Assembly (NCBI GenBank): GCA_036873135.1
Contig: JAPTYO010000009.1
Coordinates: 35,976,756-36,040,755 of the forward strand
Length of the DNA: 64,000 nucleotides
Origin: Clarkia xantiana subsp. parviflora
Taxonomy: Eukaryota > Streptophyta > Magnoliopsida > Myrtales > Onagraceae
Reading direction: 5' to 3'
The notes under the pieces are model-generated. The model was not told the origin of the DNA, made no database searches, and saw nothing but the letters and a program-made list of their open reading frames with translations. The position numbers and the translations under genes were made by a program. Positions 22,235 through 34,969 of the stretch are shown here, piece after piece. The first letter of the stretch is position 1, and the number at the start of each line of letters is the position of its first letter.

Positions 22235-25106
22235 ATGTCTGGTAAGATTTCCTCCTTCGATTCCGAAGAAACTTGTTAGCATAGTTTTCCTTTTATCTCA
22301 ATCAACTTACCTGAACTTTTGCGGAAATCATCTATGCCTTTTCTTGCCGTGATTACTTTCCAGACGGCGAGTCCAGTTTCGGGGGGAGGAAGCCCTTCAA
22401 GTTCGATTATGCTTGTAATGAGATTTCAGACACCGCCTATGATGCAGCTCTCCGGGAGGGGTGTATTACTTCCACCTGGGAGCCTCGCTTCCCTTTTCCT
22501 TGGCCTCACGTCCCGGGTGACCCTGTGGTCACTCGTCCCCGGGAAGGGGAGGTATTTGTCTCCACCGGGCAAATATCGGCAGGGATCCGATTCCCCTTCT
22601 GTGGGAATTTAGTCGAGATGTGTGAATATTACAAAACACATCCGACTACTTTTTCCCCCCATGCCATCCGTGTGTGGAATGCCTTCCTTGTTCTCTGCCA
22701 AAGCCAACAGTAGACCTATAGCCTCCGACTCTTCCGGGCCTTCTACGGGATGAAATGCAATGATGCCGGGGTCTGCGCCTTCTACCCGCGGATGCCTAAA
22801 TGGAGCAAGGCGCAGCTCTCTCGGTACAGTTGGAATGGCGACACCTGGAAGGTCGCCAAGGGTCGGGGGCTCATCACTGACTCGGGGCCCGACTACAGTG
22901 GCTGGAAGAAGAATTATTTCTTCATCCGAAACAGCTCTATTCCGTGGCCCCGATGGGAGGTTGAAGCGGACCCTGCTCCCACTTTTCATACTTACTCCGA
23001 GGAGGATTTCCAGATTCTCCACTGCATCCAGCTTTATCGCTGGGAGGACTCTTTCGCTCCCCTCGACGCCAACTCCATCGGGGAGCGGGACCTGGTTCTG
23101 ACCGGGATCCGACTCCTTGATGTCGCCTCTGGGGCTCAACTCTTCGATGGCCCTTCCAACCTCGTTCCTTGGGTAATATTGCTGACCAATCTCATGCTTA
23201 AGCAGGCGGAGACCGATGCTGTCCAACGCCCCGCGAGGAAGAGGAAGTCTTCGAAGAGGGCCACATCCTCATCGGCACCTCCGACCTCGGAGCAGATCAA
23301 GCGGGCCCGGGTGGAGAAGATGGAGCAGATCTTCAACACCAAGACTCCCGAGGAAGGTAAACAGCTCCGCTTAGCAATTCGATTATATAGGAGGTGTATT
23401 CCCAAGGATTTAATCCCCTCCGATAAGGGAGCCAGGATCGAAGGGATCAAACACATCTTGCAAGGAGAAACTCCCCGCATTCTCAAAGCAGGTTACTACA
23501 ATTATTACGGGGAGGAACAGTATCTCTCCCGTCGCGTCATCTGGTGTAAGGATCCTGATCAACTTCCTGATTTTCTCTCTGAAGCTTCTTCTCCTCCAGC
23601 TGCAGGTCAATCGGGAGCTGGAGCTTCCGCGGGGACGCCACCCTCCGACGCCCGGGTCGGAGAGCCCCTCCTTTCTCTTCCAGCCCCAGGAGGATCGGGG
23701 ACTGAAGACGCCCCGACGGACGGTCAGTTCCGTTGGGTGGTTGACCTGGAAGTCTCTCATTCATCTGAGGAGGCGAGCGAGGGTCAGCCCCTGGTTCGTC
23801 GTCGGGGGGCGAGGCAGACCCCACTGGAGCCGACTCCCGAAGGGCTGCCTCCATCTTCTCCGGCACAGCAGCTTTTGCCGGTCTTGAGCCTGACTCCCGA
23901 GGGGCCGGCGGGTTCTCATGGTGGCTCGGAGGCCCGCACCTCCGATACTCAGGGAGTCGTTCGTCCTCTCCCCTTAGACGGGAGCTTCTACCAGCTTTAC
24001 TCTCCCGACCAGGCGGCGGCTCCTTGGACTCCGATCGAGTCGTTGCGGGGGGTCCCGCTGCGTCGGGATGATGTATCATCGGAACTGGGTCTGCACCTGC
24101 TGGCAGGTTCAGTTCCGCCATCTATGAAGCTTCCGCTCTCCTTGGCTCGAGAGGACATCCACACGGACATTCGCGCCATGGCCGTTCGTCGCATGGAGGT
24201 AAGGTTTCCTGTTTTTACACTTAGTACATATAAGGTAGAATATTTTCGTGTACTGACCTCTTCCTTTCTTCTTCACAGGAAATAGCGGACCAACACCGCT
24301 GTTTCGGGTATGTCCTGGCCTTGGAGCAGGAGCGAGCCAAGGCGGCCCCCGAGGTCTTGGCCAAGCTCAAGGAGGATATGGCAGCCTCCGAATCGTCGAG
24401 GGGTAAGTTGGTTAAGGAGCAGGCCCTCCTTAACCAGAAGACTTGGGACTTTCTGAGGCAGGTCCACGACTTTGAGAGGTTGCTGAAGCAGGAGCGTCAA
24501 AAGATCCAGGAAGAGCAGCAGGGGCGTGCGGAGGATCGGAACAGGTTTGTCCTCGAGAAGAAGGCCCTTGAGGACGCCAAGGCGGGGCTGGAGGCTGAGA
24601 AGGTCCTTCTCACCAACCGGTCCCAACAGCTGGAGCGGGAGGTCGACGAGTTCCCCGCCAAGCTGGCTGAAGCTGGAGCCAAAGGTCGGGAGGATTATCG
24701 GGGCTCCGAGGCTTTTCAAGCGGACGCGGTAAAGTTTTGTACAGCGGAGGTGGAGACCACCCTGCTTAATGCTGTCGAAGAGCTCCATCTGGAGTATGGT
24801 GGTGCCATCGACTTCACCAAGTCTCAGACTCTTGCCCCCTTCGCGGAGAGGTATTTCAACCTTTCTGAGGAGAGCGACGGGGCCAACACCCCCGAGGGGG
24901 CTGCGGGTGCTGAAGGCACGGTGGAGCCTCCAAGTGCAGATCTCCCGACAACCGATCCCCCGATAATCGACTCTTCAACGGCTGACCTCCAAGCGTCCGA
25001 TCCTCCTGTAGTCAATCTTCCAGAATCCGATCATCTGATCACGGAGCCTTCTGCTACAGACCTCGTGGACCCTGCTCCCCTCGACGCTGCCAAGGATCAA
25101 GCTTAG
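22235..25106 (+). pseudogene. Antisense multi-exon gene of E1, one nonsense codon
   Basis: Exons 22235-22241, 22364-24198 and 24279-25106 use GT-AG introns of 122 and 80 bp and give about 889 codons. The N-terminal part contains GEVFVSTGQISAGIRFPF, FSPHAIRVWNAFLVLC, YPRMPKWSKAQ and SSIPWPRWEVEADP; from memory it resembles the plant 'putative gypsy type transposon' family (PF04195). The middle is Pro/Ser/Gly-rich. The last exon is Glu/Lys/Leu-rich and probably coiled coil (24300-24700). One TAG at 22711-22713 replaces a Trp codon present in D. Function is unknown. The intron present in D after the Trp of MVHW is missing here. Confidence 0.8.
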
Positions 25107-25195
25107 TTTCTTTATTTTCGAATCCTTGTAATTTCCTTATTTGTCGTGAACCTCCTAGATCTTTATAATATCAATCTCTTTTGGTTACGATTATC

Positions 25196-25890
25196 GCTGC
25201 ACCACTTAAGGTGAATTAATTACGCCACTTGAGGCAATTCGATCATATCACTTAGAGTAATTCGATCATATCACTTAGAGTAATTTCGACGCGTCACTTA
25301 AGACATTTTACCCACACCACTTAAGGCGATTTAATCGCGCCCCTTAAGGAAACTTATCCACACCACTTAAGGCGATTTAATCGTGCCACTTAAGGCGGAA
25401 CCACGCCACTTAAGGCGATTTAATCGTGCCACTTAAGGCGAAACCACGCCACTTAAGGCGAAACCCTGCCACTTAAGGAAAAACCACGCCACTTAAGGCG
25501 AAACCATGCCACTTAAGGCAAAACCATGCCACTTAGGGCAAAACCACGCCTCTTAAGGCAAAACCATGCCACTTATGGCAAAACCACGCCTCTTAAGGCG
25601 AAACCACGCCACTTAAGGCGATTTAGGTACACCACTTAAGGCGATTTAAGCATACTTAGGACAATAAGTCTAAGCACAATCTGGTCGGAAGCAACCTCTT
25701 TATTCAACAACTTGCACCACTGAAGGCGACTTTGATAAACAACTTGCACCACTGAAAGCGACTTAATAAAAAACTTGCACCACTGAAGGCGACTTAATAA
25801 ACAACTTGCACCACTGAAGGCGACTTAATAAACAACTTGCACCACTGAAGGCGACTTAATAAACAACTTGCACCACTGAAGGCGACTTAA
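25196..25890. repeat. Post-pol tandem repeats of E1
   Basis: Two arrays of related units. 25196-25650 has about 20-bp units (accacgccacttaaggcgaa and variants); 25727-25890 has a 31-bp unit beginning cttgcaccactgaaggcg. The shared core, read on the minus strand, is cgccttaagtggtg, the same as in D's array. Confidence 0.93.
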
Positions 25891-25892
25891 TA

Positions 25893-28800
25893 TCAAGCAT
25901 GAAATTTCTTCAAGTGTTCGCCACTAAAAGAATGCTTCAACACATTGCCAACGAGGTCTTCCAACTTATACGCATTTCGAGCTGGCATCCCACGACCTTA
26001 TAAGGCCCTTCCCATTTTGGTGACATCTTGTTGATCCAATCCAAAAGGGTAAATTCGTTCCGACGCCAGACCAGTTCCCCGACAAAGAACTGTCGAGACT
26101 TGACTCGTCGATTATAATATCGGGCCGTTGCCAAGCGCATTCGAGCCTGGGCCTCCTCGGCACTCCGCCTCTTCTCTTCGACCAAGTCCAAGTCCAGGCG
26201 CCTCATTTCATCATTCGATAGAGGTTCATAATACCTCGCCTGATGGGATGCCACAGCTATTTCAACGGGAGCAAATGCTTCCGTACCTTAAACAAGGCCA
26301 AACGGAGTCTCCCCAGTTGATCGTTTGGGTGTCGTTCTAACAGCCCAAAGCACATTTTCCAGCTCATCCAGCCATTTGCCCTTCAAGGCATGGACCCTCT
26401 TCTTCAGGCCATCCATCACGATCTTGTTGGCTGACTCCACCTGTCCATTAGTTTGGGCATGACGGACAGAGGCTGTCTGATTCTCAATTTTCAGTTCCTC
26501 CAGGTACTCCTTCCATTGGGCCCCGTTAAACGGAGGACCGTTATCACTGATCACCACCTTGGGGATCCCGTATCGGGATATGATATGGGTCTGGAGGAAT
26601 TTGAGGATATGGTTCCCCGTTGTCTTGGCCAATAACTTAGCTTCTATCCATTTCGAAAAATAATCAATAGCCACGACTAAATATCGACACTGACCGTTTG
26701 CAACTGGAAGGGGTCCCACCAAATCGATTCCCCATTGCGTGAAGGGCCAAGCACTCTGGATGGACGTCAGCTCGGAAGCTGGAGCCACGATATTCAGGGC
26801 GTACCATTGGCAAGCGTCACAGGATCGGACTAGCATCATTGCCTCCTTGTTCATCGAGGGCCAGTAATAGCCCAGGTTCAGCACTTTCCTCACGATGGAT
26901 CGGGCACCTTCATGACAAGCCAAGTGTCCTTCGTGTACCTCCCTAAGGATCCGATCTGTATCGGGCTCAGCCACACATTTCAACTAGGGAGTCACATATC
27001 CCTTTTTGTACAGTTGATTATCCACCATCACATAATTGGGCGCGATTCGGCGTATTTTGCCGGCTGCCACTTCATCATCGGGGACTGCCCCCGTAGTCAG
27101 ATACGCGACTATCGGGGTCATCCAAGTGGGCTCCTCCGATCCGATCTCGATGGCACATACCTCCGATTGATCGGTGGTTGACAGGATCACCTTCTCCAAG
27201 AAATGCACCTTCCGACTTTCATCAAGGGGTGCCCCCAAGGCGAACTTGCTCAAGGCATCTGCTTCCGCATTATCCTCCCTCGGGATCGCCTCAATATCGA
27301 AGCTCTTGAAACTCTCCTTCAGGGTTTGCACCTCGCGAAGATACTTTTTCATCATCGGGCTCTTTGCTTCATATCACCCCTGGACTTGGTTCACGATCAG
27401 GCTAGCATCACACTTCACCTTTAAGTGACCAACTCCCGTTCCTTTAGCAATCCTGAGGCCAGTGATGAGATCCCCATATTCAGCTTCATTGTTGGTAGCC
27501 CTAAATGTCAAGGCCAAGGCATATCGGAGGGGCTCGCCTCCGTCTGGTGGTATCAGTACGAAACCTGCTCCCGATCCTTCTGAATTTGAGGAGCCATCGG
27601 TGTACATCTCCCAACTATTTTCGGCGTCGGGCTTTTCTGACTGCTTTGTTATCGGGACTGCCATAGTTGCCCCCTCTAAAGGGCCCGCTTCTTCTAGATC
27701 GGGGGCTGTAGACTCTGCTATGAAATCCGCCAACGCCTGGCCCTTAATAGCCGTTCTCGGAGCAAAGTGAATGCGGAACTCACTAAGATCGATTGCCCAT
27801 TTCACCACTCCCCGACGCATCAGGTCGGTTCAAAAAATGTTTCAAGGGCTGATTCGTCAAAACGGTAATCTCATGCGCATGGAAGTAAGGTCTCAGCTTC
27901 CGAGCAGTAACAATCAACGCATAGAGGTACTTCTCAACGGCGGGAGAATTTATTTCAGACTTGGCGAGTGCCTTGCTTACATAATAGACGGGGACTTGAC
28001 TACCCTCTACAATTTTCACTAAGACAGAGCTAACAGCAAATTCAGAAACGGCCAAATACAGATAGAGTTGCTCGCCTGGATGGGCTTCGCCAATGGCGGG
28101 AGGGTGCGGAGGTGCTGCTTGAGTGCCTGGAACGCCTCTTCGCACTTGGCGGTCCACTCAAACTACTTTTTGGCCCTCAGCACTTCAAAGAACGGCATGG
28201 ATCGATCACTTGCCTTGGACAGGAAGCGATTCATCGCGGCCGGTCGGCCATTCAGCACCTGCACCTCCCGATGGTTCGTCGGGGATTTCATCTCCTCGAT
28301 TGCCTTTAGCTTCTCGGGGTTCACCTCGATTCCTCTTTGGCTCACCATGAAGCCCAGAAACTTGCCTGAGTGCACTCCGAAGGCACACTTGGTTGGGTTC
28401 AAGCGAACTTGATAAAGCCTCATTCGCTCGAACGCTGTGGCTAAGTTGCGAACATGATCCTCGGCCTGTCGGGACTTGACCAGCATATCGTCCACATAGG
28501 CCTCCACTGTTTTCCCCAACATGTCCCCGAACAGCTTGTTCACCATCCTCTGATAAGTTGCACCTGCGTTGATCAATCCAAAGGGCATAACGTCATAATG
28601 ATAGATGTCACTATCAGCATAAAATGCGGTATGGGGGGCATCCTCCTTGGACATCTTGATCTGATTTTAGCCGGAGTAGGCATCCATAAAGCTCAGCAGC
28701 TCATGTCCCGATGTGGCATCCACTAGCTGGTCGATCCTCGGGAGCGGGTAGCAATCCTTCTGGCATGCCTTATTCAGATCGCGGAAATCCACGCACATCC

Positions 28801-30110
28801 GCCACTTGCCATTGCTCTTCTTCACCAGGACTGGGTTGGCGACCCAGGTCTGAAATCGGAGCTCCTTAATAAATCCAGCATCGAGCAACCTGCCCACCTC
28901 CTGCTGGATCGCGATCTTCTTGTCGGCACCCATCGGGTGCCTTCTCTGTGTAACCGGTTTGATCGCGGGATCAATCTTCAGATCGTGAGTAATTACATCG
29001 GGGCTGATTCCTGGCATGTCACTCGGGGACCAGGCAAACAGCTCCTTGAACTCCTTCAGCAAATCAATCAGTTCTCGGGCTGTCTCCTCTGACAGAGCGG
29101 ACCCGATTTTCACCTTTCTTTGAGGTCCATCGATCTCAACCTCCTTCAAGCCCTCCATCGGGGCGGGACGCCCAAACTCCTCTCGGGGATCCGTATCAGT
29201 CTGGAAGACAGTCATAGCCTCCCGATTCCTCCTTCGAGTGGCATTGACGTAGCACTTCCTGGAGGCTATCTGATCGCCCTTGATTTCCCCGATTCCGTGG
29301 TCAGTCGGGAACATCAGCTTCTGATGGACAGTTGAGGCAACTGCCCCCAGCGGGTTGATGGTAGTCCTCCCGATAATTTCATTATAGGTCCCCGCGGACT
29401 CGACCACCACGAACTCACGTTCCACTTCTCCAACTTCCAGCCACTACCGAATTCAACCGGTAAAGTAATCATCCCCACCGGGTAAGAAGTAGAGCCAGGA
29501 AATCCATTCATCGGGAAGTCCGCATGCTTCAAGTCCTTCTTGGTTTTTCCCATGGCTTCCAGTGCATCCATGAACAGAATATCGGAGGAGCTCCCTCCGT
29601 CTATCAGGATCCGCTTCATCTCGTACCCATCCACGTTCAGGGTCACGACCAAAGCGTCATCGTGCGGGGTCTCCACACCTATCAGGTCCTCCGCTGAGAA
29701 GGGAATCACCATTTCTTCTTTCGGAGTCCAATTTCGGGCCCTCTTGCCCAGCACCACAACAATGGGAATCCGAGAAGCATAGACCTCCCGAGATGCCATA
29801 GTATCTCCTCCCGCAGCAAGTCCCCCGTGAATCAAATTAATGGTCCCCCGCTTCTCCTTGCGGGCATTGGAAGACTCGGGCTTATCCTTCTTCGGGGATT
29901 GACCACGGGATCGGGAACGGGACCGCGATCGGGACCGGGAACGGGATTGACTCCGTCGTCCAGCCACAAATTCCTTGAGCTTTCCCTTCTGGATCAGCTT
30001 CTCAATCTCCTTCTTCAACTCCCGACAATGGTTAGTGTCGTGACCGTTGGCGAGATGAAAACGTCAATAACGATCGGTGCGAGCTCCCATGAACCCTCCA
30101 TCCTTCTTCG
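25893..30110 (-). pseudogene. E1 pol: protease, RT, two RNases H, integrase
   Basis: Read from 30110 downward: a zinc-finger-like RFHLANGHDTNHC whose first Cys is lost to a TGA, an Arg/Ser-dipeptide stretch, protease LIDGGSSSDILF, RT with FMDAYSG and AYVDDMLVKSR, Ty3 RNase H, a second RNase H with MYTDGSSNSEGSGAG, integrase with HEGHLACHEG, CDACQ, GIDLVGPLP, ISDNGPPF and NGQVESANK, and the tail ending at TGA 25893-25895. Breaks include stops near 28665, 28160, 27372, 26983 and 26287 and frameshifts near 29420, 27820 and 25975. The domains are all present but the frame is not usable. Confidence 0.93.
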
Positions 30111-31447
30111 GGGGGGTACCTGGCGATACCTTGTCGGTCCATCACTACCAACACAGCACCCTTGGAACAAATGAGAGGAGTGTAATGGTCCCCCCGCTTG
30201 TCCGACCTCGGGGGACGCTTGTCTTCCCTCCGATTGGGACGGCCTCGACCCCGACTGCGATCGTCCGAGGGTTTGAACGACTGCTTCCCCTTGTTTGATT
30301 TCGGAGGGTCAAGATCTCCGGCAGCTATCTTCGACTCCTGTACGTCGATTTGCTGCTTCACCCTTTTCTGTAACGCCTCCATGTTCCACACAGCCTTTTC
30401 AGCCAGGCTGTGCATCAGGTCGGAACCGTATGGTGCTGTTAGGTTCTGAATGAAGGTGCGGATGGTCTCTCCCTCTGACATTTCTTCATCAATCTCGGCC
30501 ACGCTGGCAGTGTACCTCTGGTAATAATGCGCCAACGACTTGTCGGGCCTCTGTACCACTTCAGCCAGGGACCTCGCGCTTTTTAGGAGACGTCGACGGC
30601 CCTGGTACTGCTGGATGAACCGATCATGCATCTGGGTCCAGCTAGAGATGCACCCTGGGGGAAGGCTGAAGAACCACGTCAGGGCCCTCTCGCCAAGTGT
30701 GCCTGGGAACAAAACGCACACTATATCATCATTCGAGGCTCTGCCTAGACAAGCCATGACATGCTTTTGGACATGGCGAACTGGATCTCCCTCGCCATCA
30801 TACTCCTTGATTGTCGGGATAACCAGCCCTGGCGGGGCCGTGGTGTTTACCAATCGGGGAACAAAGGGATGAGTGGATCGATCCCTCAGCTCCGACATCA
30901 TTTTCTTCTGGTCTCCCATACAGATGTTCACAATCTTCACCACCTGGTCGGGGGTGATAGGACCACTAAGAGGGATGGTCCTATGTTGCACCGGTCCAGG
31001 CCCATCAATCACGAACTGCTCCGACTGAGCGGGCTCCTTGCCCTTGTCCTGGTGCTCGGGTTGGGCCTCCTGCCCGTCCCGATTCTCCACCGGCGGAGGC
31101 GGAGGCAACTCCTCCTCCTTCTTCTTGGCGGCCTCCCTTCGGTCCAGGAGAGCCTCCATAGCTTCCAAAAATACTGGCATAGCATCCATCACAGCCTTTG
31201 CCAAGTCCGGCTTTGCAGGTGCATCCTGGTCCCTCCTCGGGATCTCTTCCCGGCTCTCCGACGAGTTTCAAATGGAATCTTCGCGATCATCATGATGCCC
31301 CCTTGTTTGGGAAACAGCAGGGGGAGGATCATTCCGATCAACACTGCGCTCCGGCCCTGAATTCAGAGTACCAGCAGGGTGACGGGAACCGCCGGATTGT
31401 CCTTGTCTCTTCTTTTGCTTGCTAGCCATCGATCGGGTAGAAGCCAT
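30032..31447 (-). pseudogene. E1 gag
   Basis: The ATG at 31447 begins MASTRSMASKQKKRQ, aligning with D gag. A TGA at 31268-31270 interrupts it; then a long stretch runs from about 31204 to 30032 with the capsid motifs VKIVNICMGDQKKM, STHPFVPRL, LGERALTWFFSLPPGC, FIQQYQGRRRLLKS and AHYYQRYTASVAEIDEE. A run of seven C on the minus strand near 30109-30115 throws it out of frame before the zinc-finger segment; six would keep it in frame. It encodes the particle protein of a Ty3 element. Confidence 0.9.
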
Positions 31448-31465
31448 TTTTGCTTTTCGCTTCGT

Positions 31466-31483
31466 TCCCACAGACGGCGCCAA
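31466..31483 (-). other. Primer-binding site of E1
   Basis: On the minus strand, directly after the LTR end, TTGGCGCCGTCTGTGGGA. Element D has the identical motif next to its 5' LTR. It is not the tRNA-Met type used by the copia elements; the exact tRNA primer is not determined here. Confidence 0.8.
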
Positions 31484-32122
31484 TGTTGGATCACGGTTGG
31501 AAATCCGGTACGTTCTTGATGGAAGTCCGAACTCCTTTGCTCAAAGTAATCCTGCAAGAAGGGGATAGACCGGGCGGTGACCCAGAATCCCTCTCCGATG
31601 TTTAAATGAGTATCTCGATGCAGGCAAGCAAGTATTAAGTATGTGAATGTTCAACGTATTGATCCTGAGGTAACTCCTTCCTTTATATAGGGAGGGGTCA
31701 CCTTAGTTACCTGTGAGATAACTGCCACGTTCCGTTTATCTCGGCCATGTAGCCCACGTTCCGTCTTTTCAGGCCACTCCTCCACTATGTTGATAGTGGG
31801 CGTGTTTCTCGGCCTCGTTCTCTGGTGGCAAGTCCCAACGGATGTCGGGGACTCCAGAGTTATCTCCTTTGGTCACCGCTCGGGGCCCCTTGTCATCGGG
31901 ACAGGGTCAGCATTCTCAGGGATTCAATATCGGGGCCTACTTAAAGGCATATCATCGGGGCCTACTTAAAGGCATATGATTGGGAGCGTTCAACTCGTAT
32001 GTCGGGACCGACCTTGTCGGGTCCTCTCGTATTGGTCTTCTAAACTTCTTTTGGGGCCCTGTGGGCCTACTTCGCCGTTTAGTCGCCGTTAATGGGCCTA
32101 AAGGCTATATCGAAACCCATCA
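31484..32122 (-). repeat. 5' LTR of E1 (639 bp)
   Basis: Same ends as the other LTR, but with two copies of the 25-bp repeat instead of three, which equals the 25-bp length difference. The element's TATA, read on the minus strand, is ctatataaagg near 31680. Confidence 0.93.
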
Positions 32123-32317
32123 GTTCCAGATCCTAGTAATCAAAGAATACATCTTGTTGGAGGTAAAATTCCGAGACCGAGAGGTCATCCTGAAAAGTTG
32201 TTGATCAGAGTTCAAGCTCTGCCATTCTTCCCAGTGGGATTAATGCTCCGATAAGAAGCATTATTCTGAGTGGGAGTAACGATCAAACTAGAGATGGCAT
32301 TAACGAGCCTAGACATA

Positions 32318-32881
32318 TGTTAGCATATGGTGACGTGGCGCCGTAATAGGAGCCCGTTAATTAAGGGAATTACCTATGTTAATTAGGTAATTGTCAATTT
32401 GGGCTAATTGGGCCAAACCCAATTAGTAATTGACAAGGGAGGCCCAAAATGGGCCTCCCCCTTAACATACATAGTTCGGCCGGCCACCCTATACCACATT
32501 GGTTGGAGTTGCCTTTTGGAAACTCCACCAATACTATATATAGGGGTGTCTGCTAAGGGTTTATTCACTCATTCATAATAACAATGATCTCCATTGAGAA
32601 CACTTGTTTCCCTTAGTTAAATTTCGGCACCATCACATCTGGTCTGAGGTTCCATCTCCGTTGAAGAATCGATCAGAGGTCTTGTTGTGGAGCTACATCG
32701 CGTGGGACTTCTTCTAACGAAGAACTTGCACGTGGTTCCGACCGGAGGGGATCAGAACTCCATCCACATCGTTCTTGGGTAGGAAAGCTAAAAGGTATGT
32801 GTATTGATTCCGCTGCGTAGATTAGATTTCTTGCTAGTACAAGTTTAGCATTCCGTAGTATTACGTCCCCGTAATCCAACA
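32318..32881 (+). repeat. 5' LTR of copia C (564 bp)
   Basis: TGTTAGCATATGG to ccgtaatccaaca; TATA-like ctatatatag near 32534. PBS tggtatcagaacg follows at 32883-32895, with two changes from the tRNA-Met consensus. About 20 differences from the 3' LTR. Confidence 0.93.
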
Positions 32882-34969
32882 GTGGTATCAGAACGAGTGT
32901 TAGGAGTTCTTAAATTTTTTATAACTTGATGTTCATAAAAACCGAATTTTTGATGTTCATGAACACCATGAAGAATCCGAAATTTTTAAGTAGATTTCAT
33001 GTGTTTGATCTTTAAAAACTTAAATTTTCAAATTTACATGTTTTTCTAAGATCAAAACCGAATTTTTCATGATAAATTCAAGTTTGATGTTCATGATCTT
33101 CAAGAACACCATGACTTTTATCAAGAACACTATTTGGATTCTTGATCAAGGTAGTATTTGATCCTAAAATTTGACAACTTTTCCAACTTTTTGTGTTTGT
33201 GCCGAAAACCCTAGGGGTATTTTAGGTAAAAAATAATAATTTTCTTGGTCACCAAGACTTTAAAATTCGGCACTAATATAAAAAAATATATATGTTGCCA
33301 TTTGTAAATTTTATTAATAGGTAACTATATATCTATAAGTTGGAAAATATGGATAGGTTTATAATATAATATTGTAAAAGATATTAACTATCAATATATA
33401 TAGCTAAAAGATAGGGATAAAGATATATTGATAGGATTTAGTTACTTAAAAAGATTAAGAAGATATATTGTCTATATATTTTATCCCTAAATATATTTTT
33501 GACAATATTTATATATATATAGAGATTTGGCCGAAAATTATGTATATGTTTATATTGTTAATTAATTTACATCTTATAGATAGAATCTTGACAATATTTT
33601 TATATATTAATAATATATGTGCCGAATTGTATATATATATTAGCAATGTTGGATATTATTTTAAATAATTAATATTTCTTGGTGGCTAAGTTAAGTTTTT
33701 AGTGGACTTTAAAACCCTACTTAGCCCACAAGACATATTTCGGCCGAACCCTAGGTTTATGAGCCGGTCCAATTGCTAAACCATAATGGATAAAACCAAT
33801 CCGGGTTTTCTTAATCGGGTTGACCTAGTCGGGTCGGGTCGGACCATAGTAATTAAATTAAACCTAACCAGACCGATTTCGAGTGATGAAATGAACCGTT
33901 ATTTTATTGAACCGTTTCGGACCAAACCGGATTTTTAAAATCGGACTAACTTGAACTGGATTTTAAATTGGACCGAACCAAATTTCAAAATTTAGGGAAA
34001 TTTTAAATTGTTCAATAAAATAGGATGTCAAATTTTAATTCCAAAATGTTTTCGAACTTTAAAATTAGCCTAAACAGTGCTCTTAGGGTTTGTGTTTTAA
34101 TACACGGTTTCAGTCAAAACCTTAATGCCTGTTTTCGATTATGGGGATGGATCTCGGACTTGCATGTTTTTGGGACTGGATTAAATTAGTGGGCTGATTT
34201 GCAATTGTTTACTTCCTGCATCATATATTTTAATATAATTAGAACTGTCGTCTTGACTCAGTCAAGCTAGCTGGATATTATGTTGCGAGCATTGAGCTCT
34301 GGGATTTAAATATATGGTTTGCGCAATAGGATAGGCATGCTATGCTGATTGAAAGTGCCTAGAATCCATGTCTGGAAATTCGCATGATTAATTGTAAGCA
34401 TGAATTGCAAAACAACCCCTAATTTTTTCAAAGCGTTTCATAAAACCGAAAATTCCAGTCGGCAATTATGCATGATGTGTGCGGATATTGCATGTTTTGA
34501 CGCGTATATGTTCACAATAGATCGCATATAATTTACTTTACGTAGAAGTATGTATGCTAGGAACATTAGACGCATGACGCGTAAGCATGTTGTGTTTGAT
34601 ATTTATGGCATGGTATGATGATTTGCTAGATGTAGTATAATTATAAATATGCATGCGTAAATTATCGGATAATTTTACAAAATCATAAGGGCCTTGGGAA
34701 AGCCAAGATCGGGTATGCTTATTTGAAAATTCCCGTTCCGGTAGTTTGCAAAAGAATAACCGTTTTCAAAAGACTGATCTATTAGATTGAAAACGACAAT
34801 AGTGTGAATTCTTTCACGACACCCCCTTCATCGGTTTACTGAAGGTTGGTTTGGTTTAGTGACTGAAGAATCACTATTCGTCGTATTCCATCATAATAAT
34901 AATCCGATGTATGAAATTCTGTCAAAAATGTTGTTATCTTCCCAACCTAGTGTTGTTATCGATGAATAG

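Larger units (their letters stand above)
21145..32122 (-). mobile_element. Ty3/gypsy Tat-type element E1
   Basis: 10,978 bp, inserted in reverse inside copia B; TSD gttcc at 21140-21144 and 32123-32127. In its own sense: 5' LTR (32122-31484), PBS, gag, protease, reverse transcriptase, RNase H, second RNase H, integrase, tandem repeats, an antisense gene (plus strand), polypurine tract (minus-strand read of 21809-21818) and 3' LTR (21808-21145). Two RNase H domains and no chromodomain place it in the Tat group. gag-pol carries many stops and frameshifts, so it cannot move on its own. Confidence 0.95.

Noticed and set aside
25196..25890. Possible CRISPR array
   Set aside because: Units are contiguous and similar throughout, with no unique spacers; the genome is a plant's and the repeats are part of a gypsy element.
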